A program made the position numbers and the translations under genes. From Nemopilema nomurai (lineage: Eukaryota; Cnidaria; Scyphozoa; Rhizostomeae; Rhizostomatidae), in NCBI GenBank assembly GCA_003864495.1, contig ML133378.1, positions 1,335,009-1,399,008 on the forward strand: a DNA stretch of 64,000 nt, written 5' to 3'. This document shows positions 36,556-46,363 of the stretch, piece after piece; the first letter of the stretch is position 1; the number at the start of each line of letters is the position of its first letter. The notes under the pieces are model-generated. The model saw only the letters and a list, made by a program, of their open reading frames with translations. It ran no database searches and had not been told where the DNA came from.

Positions 36556-36923
36556 CTTGCACTACCCATTACACAATCTTCATCATTCGAGCTGTTACTG
36601 ACACAGATCCTCCATAAGTCTTCTTTTTTGGTGATATTTAGAGAGACAGCATCTATGTAATGTATCTCTAAACGCCAGCAATAAGAAGATACGAAGAAAA
36701 TGAGGATGAAAAGCAAGCTCAAAAAGAGAATTCTGAATCTGCGCAAATGTTTTATTTGCACATTGTTAGTATGCAGTATAGGTGGGGTCAAGTCTTGTGG
36801 AATGGCTTTAGAGACCTTGCACATATCTGTACACACCAGAGATAGTGCACGGACAAAGGCTTGGTCTCCTGATTTCCGGGCAACTGAGATTACAATGTGA
36901 TGTGCAATTAAGACTGTCGTCAT
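36556..36923 (-). CDS. First coding exon of a claudin/PMP22-like four-transmembrane protein (tentative)
   Basis: A minus-strand frame of 122 codons plus 2 bases runs from an ATG (A at -3) to a splice donor (GCAAG followed by gtaatt). After about 60 cytoplasmic-type residues comes one hydrophobic helix (ILFLSLLFILIFFV, roughly residues 68-82). The stretch after it ends EDLWRICVSNSSNDEDC, a W-x2-C-x9-C pattern that matches the first extracellular loop of claudin/PMP22/EMP proteins, which carry G/N-L-W-x2-C and a second Cys 8-10 residues later. The exon therefore gives helix 1 and most of loop 1; helices 2-4 should lie in later exons at lower coordinates. I could not find them, and the hAT/LINE block occupies that region. 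Claudin family members form junctions or act in membrane adhesion and channel modulation. The cytoplasmic lead of about 60 residues is long for this family. Confidence is moderate. Confidence 0.5.
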
Positions 36924-38342
36924 GCTTGAACCGAAAAGTTTTCTGGAGCAAAGTCGAATTGGTCCGTCAGATGGTGGGAAATTTGTGCATGAACAAATCG
37001 CAGAGTAATGATTAGCAGCCTTTTGTTTTCTTCCAATGGTACGCTACCCAAAAGAAAAGATGAGTTCATTTTTCTTCTTTTTCAGTTAACTTTCCAGACA
37101 TTCCCTTTGTGGCCTAAAGTGCTAAAGGCTGTCGTAAGACGATAAGAATCAAACCAGTTCCTTTTTCTGCTTCCTGAACCAATCTACCAGCTGCCTGTGC
37201 ATTTCAGCAAACACGTGATCTTAGTATAAATGCTTCTAAATAAAGGCGTACATCAGTTAGTCTAGTTACTCAAACAGTCTTTAAATAGCCAAAAAAGGAT
37301 GAAGAATCAAAGTGGTCTACTTACATTTACTTTTGCAGCTATCCCGCTGTCACGTATTATTCCAGTTTTTGAAAAATTATTAGCAAAATTGTTGTAACAT
37401 TTTCAGCTCCTCGTAGCCAGTAAACAGCTTTGCTAAATAAGCTTAACACTTTTTCTCCCTTTTTGGGGTCAATATACCCATAAAAACATTTAGAAAGAGT
37501 CATTTAGTTTTTCTTTTCAAAATTTATGATTTTCAAAAGAGTTAGCAAAATTCTATTATAATGGCAGGCAAGAGGTTTAATACAGATTCTTTGTATTAGA
37601 AGGCTGTAGCTTAGTAGATTGATGTTTCTTGTAGGTGAGGCCTTTTTGCTTGGCTACAACAAATACCATTGAGCAGAATAAATAACAAGATTAAATATGT
37701 ATTATATTCAGTGATTAAATAATACAGAGCAACGTGAGATACAAAAAGGTGCCACACGAATTTAATGTTGATAAAAAGTGATTCACGTGGAGAACACGTT
37801 GAATGTATGTACAAAACAACCAATCAAACTACACAAAACTACTCCATGTATAGGGGCCCTTTTTAAGCTTTCATGTGGGGTGGGAATACTGTACGAGGGT
37901 TTCTTGAGCCCAAGGTTTGAGATAGTTGATACTCACCAACTAAGAAAGTGAAATGATTAAATATATGTTCTAATAATACATCTTCCATTTTCCAATTGCT
38001 TTCTGTTCCAAAAGGTCCAGAAACTAGTCACAGAATCTAGTCACAAACACAGATACACAGGGTTCCAGAACTATTTCGACCCTGGAGAACTCATTAAGTC
38101 TGCACACCTTTGTCTGAACGATAAACGTCGTTTTGAATAAATTTTGTATTATCGTATAGTATGAACCATCGCATGAATCAATTTAGGACGTACGAATAAA
38201 CACCTTTCTGTATTATCCGGAAGAAGACCATACGCCATGAGAGGCCACTCAACCCCAACCTGTATAATCATGATGACCAGCAATCAGCAAGCAGAATGAG
38301 AAAAGTTTGAAAAGTTCCGTTTTGAGGCACAAACCACGAGTA
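36924..38342. other. Non-coding stretch
   Basis: No exon, RNA gene or repeat recognised; would include the promoter of the minus-strand exon at 36556-36923. Confidence 0.5.
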
Positions 38343-38833
38343 CCATAAATCCTCGAATTAGCCCCCTGGAGGCTTATTTATTTTTGATATTTTTGGATGG
38401 GGGCTTATTCGAAGAGGGGGCTTATTCGAGGGAGGGGGCTTATAAAATTACCAGAAACATGCCACATAAAAAGATAATTTTTGAAATTTTCGCAATGCAA
38501 TATGACCGTAATGCTATTGGCGTTTTTCAGTCGGCAAGCCATGATAAATGCGAGCAATTAGTCGGTCTTATTCCAGTTGAAATTTTTCAACTGATAAACT
38601 ATTTTCTGGAAGCTGCAAATTCAAACATAATGATGGCTTTCGTTACTGGGAAAAGAAAGCGAGAAATTTGTTTGGTTGTCCCAACGAAGTTTACCTCAGT
38701 AGTCGAAAATTAACAAATTGAGGGGGGGCTTATTCGAGGGGAGATGGAGCTTATTGAAAATTTGTAGTTCTAGGGGGGGGGCTTATTCGAAGGGGGACTT
38801 TCTCGAGGGCGGGGCCAATTCGAGGATTTACGG
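38343..38833. mobile_element. Terminal-inverted-repeat foldback element with an internal HIRAN-like ORF
   Basis: The left end ccataaatcctcgaattagc and the right end, read on the reverse strand, ccgtaaatcctcgaattggc match over 23 bp with two differences. Inside each end, copies of gggggcttattcga (38397-38430 and 38725-38790) form further direct and inverted copies of the same G-rich motif. The 491-bp element looks non-autonomous. No target-site duplication could be defined. A small ORF lies between the ends and is listed separately. Confidence 0.75.
38459..38713 (+). CDS. Small HIRAN-domain-like protein encoded inside the repeat
   Basis: From an ATG the frame gives 84 residues. QYDRNAIGVF matches the HIRAN signature Y-D-x-N-A-I-x-V, and the following LVGLIPVEIFQLINYFL matches the G-x-I/L-P-x-E/K-hydrophobic helix of the fold. 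The end has a basic GKRKREICLVVP block. HIRAN domains bind DNA 3' ends, for example in HLTF and Rad5-type helicases. This one stands alone, with no helicase or transposase. It may be a captured host segment kept in a repeat family. Whether it is translated is unknown; open length is close to one whole HIRAN domain, which argues against pure chance. Confidence 0.6.
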   Translation: MPHKKIIFEIFAMQYDRNAIGVFQSASHDKCEQLVGLIPVEIFQLINYFLEAANSNIMMAFVTGKRKREICLVVPTKFTSVVEN

Positions 38834-39976
38834 AAGCTGTAAGCAAGAATGCTATCTAAATGGTGACTCAAAGAGGCTAAAGAAAATGCTGCTGATTTAC
38901 ATCTATTGCTATTTATCTGCCTTCAACAGCGATCACCTAAGTTTCCCTGGGATTCCGCACTAGACTGGGTAGCTCAATCAATTCAAAAACAAGTTACGAA
39001 ACAGCGGAACCATAATTTTGCAAACTTTTTTGTCCACTCTTCAGATTAAACAAACCTTTAAAAGTGACGTGACAAATTAAGGTGTCAGTAGTGGATTTGG
39101 AACCACGTGAGAGCCTGTGCTACGGAGCGCATGATTGGCTGCATTATGGCCAATCAGCTACCAATCACATAAGATACAAGTTGTTAAGATAACTCTTCCT
39201 GTCTACAAAGAATAGGACTTCGCTTAGGAATTCAGACAGACTCCAAAACTCTTAGGTGAAAAGACGATTTCGTATCATTAGACAAGCTATGTCATCTTTT
39301 CATATATTCATTTGAGAAGACCTTTTTATACATTCATTCGTACATGGATGAGGTGCTTTCTTGGCAGTGAGTCAGATTTAAGGCTCTCAGCATTGTTATT
39401 TAATTTGCTTAGCTTTTACAAGCGACTACCCCAATGAGATATGACTCTTTTGCTCTCCTTTTTTGTATATGCCCCTGTTTTGAATAATTACTCCGTGTTC
39501 TGGTCGAAGTTCCGAGGGTTGAAGTTTAATTTTGAGATATGAATGCCACAAATTTTATGTTCACGCCATTTGTCAGAAGTTCAAATAATGTTCGTAGTAT
39601 GGAATCCTGCCCAAAACCTGAAAAAGAAGCTGAATTTTACTTCGAATATCATCGAGCATTGGGTACTCCTTCTCTATTGGATTTTTCTCCATTTTACCTT
39701 CCATCTCCTGTTTGTTTGTTGTATTGACGTTCTGTCAAGCATGCTAGTAGTTTATTTCTTTTTATGTTGGCCATCTAATGGTAAATTGCGGGTTATGGAA
39801 TTTTAAAGTGAATTAGCTGAATTAGACAGAATGCCCTTATTGAATACTTAGGAATAATTAAGTGTAGAGCTAGGTGTGTTCAGAAGGGCACTTGGTAATG
39901 CCAAAAATTGATAAATTCATACTTTCTCTATCGTTTTTACAATCTTTTGTGCGAGAACTCACATTGCTATTTTGAT
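38834..39976. other. Non-coding stretch
   Basis: No recognised gene or repeat between the foldback element and the BEL/Pao insertion. Confidence 0.5.
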
Positions 39977-39981
39977 AGCCC
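39977..39981. repeat. BEL/Pao target-site duplication, left
   Basis: agccc, repeated at 46359-46363. Confidence 0.9.
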
Positions 39982-40301
39982 TGTTCAGAAGACAGACATG
40001 TGATACTTTCATTCTTGTAATTGTTGATTGGAACAATAACTTTTACGCGTCTGGACACAATAGTTGTTTGAGCAAGTTGTTTTGCGTTAAATTGGACAAT
40101 GGTTGGTTAGTAGAGAGTGTTAATGTGTTTTTAGAGGACAGTATTTGTTAATCCCTTGCGTAATGGACAATCAAACTAGTGACAATATTTTAAAGTTGTT
40201 TACGTCGTTAATAGTATAAATTAGGTTCGTATTCGTAGTTAGTTAGTTAGTTTTTAGCCTTCGGGCTTAAGGATCAAAAGTCGCGGACGGTCTTTCAAAC
40301 A
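39982..40301 (+). repeat. 5' LTR
   Basis: 320 bp, TG...CA. A TATAAA at 40215-40220 suggests the promoter of the element. Near its end are three agtt units and the small hairpin-like agccttcgggctt. It reads identical to the right copy. Confidence 0.97.
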
Positions 40302-40303
40302 TT

Positions 40304-40315
40304 TGGTAGCAGAGG
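40304..40315 (+). promoter_or_regulatory. Primer-binding site for initiator methionine tRNA
   Basis: tggtagcagagg begins 2 bp after the 5' LTR and is the exact complement of the 3' end of animal initiator tRNA-Met (CCUCUGCUACCA). It primes minus-strand DNA synthesis. Confidence 0.9.
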
Positions 40316-40367
40316 GTAGTTTTGCCGTGGACAAACTTGGACAGAGGAAGGCCAATTGACGAGAAGC

Positions 40368-41927
40368 ATGACTTCAAACGCAGGTGAAGAAGGAAGGACA
40401 GAAGATGGAATCGGAAGAGGGGAAGACGTGGAAGATTTGGAAGAAAAATTGGAAAGCTTGAAGCAAGAAAAAGCAAAAGCAAAGTCGGCGTTCACACGTG
40501 CAAGAAAGCAGTTGTTGGAACTGGTGGAAGAAATGGATCTACCAAACAGACATCAGGTTCGAGATGGGCAAACGAAATTGGACAGCACACAAGAAAGGGC
40601 ACTGAAGATCATGATCGCACTGTCAGAGCACTATCAATGGCAGAAGAACGGAACAGCAAGACAAAAAGTTACTCAGGAAATGGAGCAATTGGTGCAAGAA
40701 TTCGAAGAGACCCACAACAGAGTACAGGAGTATCTGGATGAACGAAGAGATTCAGAATCAAGTAAGACAGCGGGATCTTACAACCCACGAGAGGATCGAA
40801 AGGTAAGCCTGGGAGCACCTAGATTTAATCAAGAGACTTATTTGCCATTTCAGGAAGCGAAATTTGATTCTTCTCAATTTCACAACAATTCTGAGCGACA
40901 AGAGCTTCAGCACAAGTCAACCAATGTCGGTGTTGGCGCGAAAAGAAGTCAGTTTCCAATGACCCCGGAGGAACATTCACAGCAACTGCAACAGTCAGTC
41001 AGATTTGGTGGTGATCACAGACGATCTGAGCGATATTCACACGAAGAGTCACTTGGTCAGGACATGTGGCGACAGCTGCAGCGTGTTGCGATTCCCGTTT
41101 TCTCTGGTGACAAGCGAAAGTATGAGAACTGGAAAGCTGCATTTCTGGCTTGCATTGACAGAGCTCCTGCGACTCCTGAATACAAGCTGCTGCAGTTGAG
41201 GCAATATCTATCTGGCGTTGCACTGGAAGCGATCGAGAATCTTGGCTTTTCTGGAGCTGCATATGAAGCTGCAAAGGACAGGTTAGAGCGAAAATTTGGT
41301 GGCAAGAGGAGGGAAATCGCAATTCACTTGGAGGACATGGATAATTTCAAACCAGTGAGAGATGGATGTTCAAAAGACATAGAGAAGTTTGCAGATCTAC
41401 TTGATGTTCTGGTGGTGAATCTACTGGAGAGTGGACGTCACGATGAATTGGGAAATGGATCTCTCTACATCAAGCTACTGAAGAAACTTCCAGAAACACT
41501 GCTGACGCAGTACAATCGATGGATCTTTGAGAATCGAAGAAGAGAATGCGTTGAAACACTGAAGATGTGGGTGATTCAAGAGTCTGAATTCTACACAGTT
41601 GCAAGAGAGACAGTGCATGGTGTATCAAGTGAAAGAAGAAACAGTAGATCAAGAAACTTAGCAGGAGAGAAGAAAACCACATTCTTTGGTGCTACTGAAG
41701 AATTAACACAAGTGAATCGTTTTCAAGTTGGTAGATCAGGTGTCACTGGTGGGAAATACGGTAAGCAGCGACTGTGCAAAGTGTGCAATGGTAGACATGG
41801 TGTATGGGCATGTGATGCTTTTCGAAACATGGACATTCGACAGCGATGGAATGTGGCAAAGCATTTCAAATTGTGTTTTCGGTGCCTTGGTGATGACCAC
41901 AGTGGTAGTAAAATGTACTCGAAGTAG
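40368..41927 (+). CDS. gag: BEL/Pao gag
   Basis: A 519-codon frame from an ATG 64 bp after the 5' LTR. An N-terminal charged coiled-coil (residues about 20-55, EDLEEKLESLKQEKAKAK) is followed by a flexible Gln/Ser-rich segment and a DUF1759-type capsid region starting at RVAIPVFSGDKRKYENWKAA (about 240). At the end are a Cys-x2-Cys zinc pair (LCKVCNGRHGVWAC) and the first half of a second finger (LCFRCLGDDHSG), where this frame stops. Gag makes the particle that packages element RNA in the cytoplasm. The second finger continues in the other frame (see pol), so gag is normally joined to pol in one polyprotein in this group, and the stop here reflects a one-base frame difference at the A4 run 41910-41913. 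The gag part itself has no internal stops. Confidence 0.92.
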   Translation: MTSNAGEEGRTEDGIGRGEDVEDLEEKLESLKQEKAKAKSAFTRARKQLLELVEEMDLPNRHQVRDGQTKLDSTQERALKIMIALSEHYQWQKNGTARQKVTQEMEQLVQEFEETHNRVQEYLDERRDSESSKTAGSYNPREDRKVSLGAPRFNQETYLPFQEAKFDSSQFHNNSERQELQHKSTNVGVGAKRSQFPMTPEEHSQQLQQSVRFGGDHRRSERYSHEESLGQDMWRQLQRVAIPVFSGDKRKYENWKAAFLACIDRAPATPEYKLLQLRQYLSGVALEAIENLGFSGAAYEAAKDRLERKFGGKRREIAIHLEDMDNFKPVRDGCSKDIEKFADLLDVLVVNLLESGRHDELGNGSLYIKLLKKLPETLLTQYNRWIFENRRRECVETLKMWVIQESEFYTVARETVHGVSSERRNSRSRNLAGEKKTTFFGATEELTQVNRFQVGRSGVTGGKYGKQRLCKVCNGRHGVWACDAFRNMDIRQRWNVAKHFKLCFRCLGDDHSGSKMYSK

Positions 41928-44900
41928 AGTGTGTGGTATTCGTGGATGTCAGGAAACACACAACAAGTTGCTGCATAGCATGGGTAACAGGATCACTGGA
42001 AAGCAAAACAGCAATGAAACAAGGACACCAGAAGCCTTCAATCAGCAATCAGTCAGCAGTAGCAGTCAGCAACAGTTGTCATCGTCAGTCACGGAGGGGA
42101 GCGTTGCAGAGAATTTTGCAACACAAACAACGATGGTGTGCTCAAAATCAGATGTCAAAGGAGCAACAGCATTGAGAACCATTCCGGTTGTTTTGAAAAA
42201 TGGCTGTCGAAGATTGAAATTGAACGCACTTCTTGATGATGCCAGCACTCAAACGTATGTGAATGAAGATGTTGCAGCAGAACTGGGTCTCAATGGTACC
42301 TTTGAAACAATAAAGGTCAATGTTTTGAATGGAGATTGCAAGTCTTTTCAAACCATGCCTGTCGAGTTTGGACTTGAAAGTGTAAGTGGTGATGTTGACA
42401 TCAGAGTAAAAGCACTTACTGCAAAGAGAGTAACTGGAAACATGAAGGTCATCCAATGGTCACATCTAGCAGACAAATGGCCTCATTTGAAGCACATTGA
42501 TTTTCCAGACACCGGTTTGAGACCTATCGTGGATTTGCTGATTGGTATTGACTACCTTGACATGCACTATTCTTACGAAGAAGTCAGGGGACAAGAAGGA
42601 GAGCCCATTGCCAGACGAACGCCATTGGGGTGGACATGCGTAGGATGTCCAGAAGGCAAGAAGATCCCTGATACCCATTTCAGCAAGACGACTTTGTTTA
42701 CTACAAGCAGATCTGATGTCGATGAAATCAACTCAACAATGAAGAAGTTTTGGGATATCGACTCAGCTGGAACGTTCACCCAGACAACAGTGGTGAGTCC
42801 TGATGAGAAGGCTGCATTGGAAAAAGCTGAGAATTCTTTCAGGTTCATTGATGGTCGATATGAAGTTGGAGTACCATGGAAAGAAGATAGTTATAGAATG
42901 GTGAACAATCACAAAATGGCAATGAAAAGACTTCAGAACACCGAGAAACGTTTGCTCAAGAACCCAGATGTGATGAAGGCATACGATGAAGTCATTGATC
43001 AATATTTGGACAAAGGATACATACGAAAGGTTCCAGTCTCTGAGAAGCAACCTGACAGCAAGTGGTATCTTCCTCATTTTGCTATATTGAAACCCAACAA
43101 AGCGACCACCAAGATCAGAATCGTCTTTGATGCTTCAGCAAAGTATGAAGGGACATCCTTGAATGACATGATACATTCAGGCCCGAAGCTGCAACGAGAA
43201 TTGTTTGATGTTTTGCTACGCTTTAGATGTCATCCCGTCGCTGTTGTCTGTGACATTGCTGAGATGTATTTGAGGATTCAGATTCCAGAAGCTGACCGTG
43301 TGTATCATCGATTTCTTTGGAGAAGATGTGACCAGGACAGAGATCCAGAGGAGTATGAATTCAGCCGAGTGGTGTTTGGTATAACAAGTTCACCGTTTCA
43401 AGCACAGTTTGTGATTCAAAAGCATGCTCAGTTGTACAGATCAGAATATCCGATGGCTTCAGAAACTGCACTCAAGTCAACCTACATGGATGACAGCATT
43501 GATTCAGTACAAGATGACGAAAAGGGAATCCAACTGTATCATCAGCTTGCAGCTCTATGGAACAAGGCAGGCATGCATGCAAGAAAGTGGCTCTCTAATT
43601 CTCCAGAAGTTCTCTCTGTAATCCCAGTAGAAGACAGAGCATCTGAAATTGATTTGGACAATGGAGAGCTTCCAACTGTAAAGACCCTTGGAATACTTTG
43701 GCGAGCAAAGGAGGATATTTTCAGTTTTCACTCAAGCCCACCTGAAGAAAATCAAATCATCACAAAGAGATCGTTTCTGAGAACCATTGCATCATTGTTT
43801 GACCCTCTTGGTTTCTTGGCACCATTCATCGTTAGAGCAAAAGTGGTAATGCAGGAAATCTGGCGACAAGGCTTCGATTGGGATGATGAGCTCGATGGCG
43901 AAGTCAAGTCAAAGATTCAGAGTTGGTACAGTGAACTTCACGAGTTGTCAAATCTTTCAGTGCCAAGATGTCTTCACACTGGCAAGCATAAAGATGTTCA
44001 ATCAATGCAATTACACGTTTTCAGTGATGCATCAGAAGAAGCTTATGGAGCTGTTATTTATGCAAGGTATGTCTACGTTGATCATGCAGCTACTACTAAT
44101 ATTGTCGCAGCAAAGTCACGTGTTGCACCACTGGCAGCTATGAGCATTCCAAGGATGGAACTAATGGGAGCAGTCACAGGACTTCGATTGGCGGTATCGG
44201 TAGCGAATGCAATGCAAGTGTCAGTGAAGCAAGTCAAATTCTGGTGTGACAGCATGAACACACTTTGGTGGATCAGAGGACATAGCAGATGTTTCAAGCC
44301 ATTTGTTGCAAATCGTGTTGGTGAGATTCAAAACATGACAAACCCTGAGCAATGGAGATATGTTCCCACGAAGGATAATCCTGCTGATCACTTGACAAGA
44401 GAGATGGTAGCATCTGCGTTGGCAAACAGTGAGCAATGGTGGAAAGGACCAGAATTCTTGGAAATGGCTGAGGATGAATGGCCTAATAATCAATTTGAGA
44501 TGTCAATGGAAGCAGTATCGGAGCAGAAGAAGTCTGGTCGTTCAAAGATGAAGTCCGTAACAGAAAATCATGAAGAGAAACAATCATTGTTTGCTGATGC
44601 AGTTAGCAAAAAGAAATCTACGACTGGTGAACAAGTGGAACCAAGTAAACTGATGAAAGCGGGTAAGGAGAATTCTTGGTATTTGGATCCTTCTCATTTT
44701 TCAAGCTGGCTTCGACTTACAAGACTTGTAGCATGGGTTTGCCGTTTCTTGGACAACTGTCGAACAGCAAAAAAAGAAAGAATTAATGGAGAATTGACAT
44801 ATGAAGAGATCAAAGATGCAGAAATTCATATCATTCGAGACGTGCAGCAAAATGCATTTGCAACCGAATACCAGCAACTGTTGAAAGGAAAGCAAATGAA

Positions 44901-46077
44901 GAGTGACAGCAAATTGATTGTGTTACAGCCACGAATCGATGAAGATGGACTTCTACGGTGTAATGGAAGATTGAGGTATGCTGACTTCCTGCCATACGAT
45001 GCAAAATATCCTATTATTCTACCAAGGAAGAACTGGGTTACAAAGCTGATCGTGAAATTCTATCATGAAAAGGATCATCATGCAGGTGGCACAAATCAGA
45101 CATTGGCTGCTATTTCGAGTCGTTTTTGGATAATTTCAGCAAGAGAAGAGATAAGAGAATGGGAAAACGAATGCAACTGGTGCAAAAGACGAAAGGCGAG
45201 GGCATGCAGTCAGATCATGGCACCCCTACCAAGCATTAGATTGGCAATGTCATTGCGAGCCTTTGAAAGAGTAGCTGTAGATTATGGAGGACCATTCATC
45301 ACCATGCAAGGGAGAGGTAAGCGAAGAGAAAAACGATATCTTTGTCTTTTCACATGCCTAGCTACCAGAGCAGTACACTTGGAAATGGCATTTGCCCTGG
45401 ATACTGATTCATTCTTGAATGCCTTTTATCGAATGGTGAGTCGTCGTGGGAAGCCTGAAGAAGTTGTTTCTGACAATGGTGGCAATTTCGTAGCAGCTGA
45501 CAAGGAGCTACAGGAGCTCGTTAAAAGATTGGACCAGAATCGAATCATCCAGAGTGCTGCAAATCGTGGTATCAAATGGCATTTCAATCCTCCTTTGTCA
45601 CCACATTTTGGAGGAGCTCATGAAATTATGATCAAGGCAGCAAAACGTGCGTTGAAAGGAATCCTGACAGATGCAAATGTGTCCGATGAAGAGTTGATGA
45701 CTGCCATCACAGGAGCAGAATCGTTGCTGAATTCAAGACCGCTGACATACCAGACAGCAAATGTGGATGATGATGTACCTTTGACCCCGAATCACTTTCT
45801 CCATGGCCAAATGGGAGGCAGATTTGCACCAGAAACGGTAGACCAGACAACGTTCAGTCCAAGGAAACGATGGCGACGTGTTCAAGAACTGGTGAAGCAC
45901 TTCTGGCAACGTTGGTTGAAAGAATGGCTACCAGGACTAAATCCAACGACAAAATGGCACAAAGAGAAGAAAAATTTGAAGATATCACAAGATGAAGGAT
46001 TTTCAGTTGACATGCATAGCTGTCAAGGAGGGGGAGAATGTTCAGAAGACAGACATGTGATACTTTCATTCTTGTAA
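41914..46077 (+). CDS. pol: BEL/Pao pol: protease, reverse transcriptase, RNase H, integrase
   Basis: This open frame extends from before 41728, but only the part after the A run at 41910-41913 carries pol sense. It starts in the continuation of the gag finger (VCGIRGCQETHNKLLH). The aspartic protease of the DUF1758 type has LDDAST at 42232. Reverse transcriptase motifs include KIRIVFDASAKYEG, VVCDIAEMYLRIQIPE and the catalytic YMDD at 43483-43494. RNase H follows with HVFSDASEEAYGAV and WCDSMNTLWWI. The integrase has an HHCC finger (HHAGG, CNWCKRR), then Asp codons at 45280 and 45472 and Glu at 45622 (D,D-49-E spacing) and a C-terminal DUF5641-like block (KRWRRVQELVKHFWQRWL). All catalytic residues are present. 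The stop lies 39 bp inside the 3' LTR. There is no envelope domain. Apart from the frame difference with gag, nothing visible would prevent activity. Confidence 0.93.
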   Translation, partial: CTRSRVCGIRGCQETHNKLLHSMGNRITGKQNSNETRTPEAFNQQSVSSSSQQQLSSSVTEGSVAENFATQTTMVCSKSDVKGATALRTIPVVLKNGCRRLKLNALLDDASTQTYVNEDVAAELGLNGTFETIKVNVLNGDCKSFQTMPVEFGLESVSGDVDIRVKALTAKRVTGNMKVIQWSHLADKWPHLKHIDFPDTGLRPIVDLLIGIDYLDMHYSYEEVRGQEGEPIARRTPLGWTCVGCPEGKKIPDTHFSKTTLFTTSRSDVDEINSTMKKFWDIDSAGTFTQTTVVSPDEKAALEKAENSFRFIDGRYEVGVPWKEDSYRMVNNHKMAMKRLQNTEKRLLKNPDVMKAYDEVIDQYLDKGYIRKVPVSEKQPDSKWYLPHFAILKPNKATTKIRIVFDASAKYEGTSLNDMIHSGPKLQRELFDVLLRFRCHPVAVVCDIAEMYLRIQIPEADRVYHRFLWRRCDQDRDPEEYEFSRVVFGITSSPFQAQFVIQKHAQLYRSEYPMASETALKSTYMDDSIDSVQDDEKGIQLYHQLAALWNKAGMHARKWLSNSPEVLSVIPVEDRASEIDLDNGELPTVKTLGILWRAKEDIFSFHSSPPEENQIITKRSFLRTIASLFDPLGFLAPFIVRAKVVMQEIWRQGFDWDDELDGEVKSKIQSWYSELHELSNLSVPRCLHTGKHKDVQSMQLHVFSDASEEAYGAVIYARYVYVDHAATTNIVAAKSRVAPLAAMSIPRMELMGAVTGLRLAVSVANAMQVSVKQVKFWCDSMNTLWWIRGHSRCFKPFVANRVGEIQNMTNPEQWRYVPTKDNPADHLTREMVASALANSEQWWKGPEFLEMAEDEWPNNQFEMSMEAVSEQKKSGRSKMKSVTENHEEKQSLFADAVSKKKSTTGEQVEPSKLMKAGKENSWYLDPSHFSSWLRLTRLVAWVCRFLDNCRTAKKERINGELTYEEIKDAEIHIIRDVQQNAFATEYQQLLKGKQMKSDSKLIVLQPRIDEDGLLRCNGRLRYADFLPYDAKYPIILPRKNWVTKLIVKFYHEKDHHAGGTNQTLAAISSRFWIISAREEIREWENECNWCKRRKARACSQIMAPLPSIRLAMSLRAFERVAVDYGGPFITMQGRGKRREKRYLCLFTCLATRAVHLEMAFALDTDSFLNAFYRMVSRRGKPEEVVSDNGGNFVAADKELQELVKRLDQNRIIQSAANRGIKWHFNPPLSPHFGGAHEIMIKAAKRALKGILTDANVSDEELMTAITGAESLLNSRPLTYQTANVDDDVPLTPNHFLHGQMGGRFAPETVDQTTFSPRKRWRRVQELVKHFWQRWLKEWLPGLNPTTKWHKEKKNLKISQDEGFSVDMHSCQGGGECSEDRHVILSFL
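46025..46038 (+). promoter_or_regulatory. Polypurine tract
   Basis: Fourteen purines (aaggagggggagaa) directly precede the 3' LTR, the plus-strand primer position. It lies inside the pol reading frame. Confidence 0.92.
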
Positions 46078-46358
46078 TTGTTGATTGGAACAATAACTTT
46101 TACGCGTCTGGACACAATAGTTGTTTGAGCAAGTTGTTTTGCGTTAAATTGGACAATGGTTGGTTAGTAGAGAGTGTTAATGTGTTTTTAGAGGACAGTA
46201 TTTGTTAATCCCTTGCGTAATGGACAATCAAACTAGTGACAATATTTTAAAGTTGTTTACGTCGTTAATAGTATAAATTAGGTTCGTATTCGTAGTTAGT
46301 TAGTTAGTTTTTAGCCTTCGGGCTTAAGGATCAAAAGTCGCGGACGGTCTTTCAAACA
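46039..46358 (+). repeat. 3' LTR
   Basis: 320 bp, same sequence as 39982-40301 by eye. It supplies the last 12 codons and stop of the pol frame (stop at 46075-46077). Confidence 0.97.
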
Positions 46359-46363
46359 AGCCC
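46359..46363. repeat. BEL/Pao target-site duplication, right
   Basis: agccc, matching 39977-39981. Confidence 0.9.

Larger units (their letters stand above)
39982..46358 (+). mobile_element. BEL/Pao LTR retrotransposon, young and nearly intact
   Basis: Two 320-bp LTRs starting TG and ending CA flank a gag-pol region. A 5-bp target-site duplication agccc lies at 39977-39981 and 46359-46363. A primer-binding site follows the left LTR and a polypurine tract precedes the right one. The LTRs read as identical, so insertion was recent. There is no envelope-like gene. The pol order (protease, reverse transcriptase, RNase H, integrase) and the DUF1759-type gag identify the BEL/Pao group. Confidence 0.97.
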
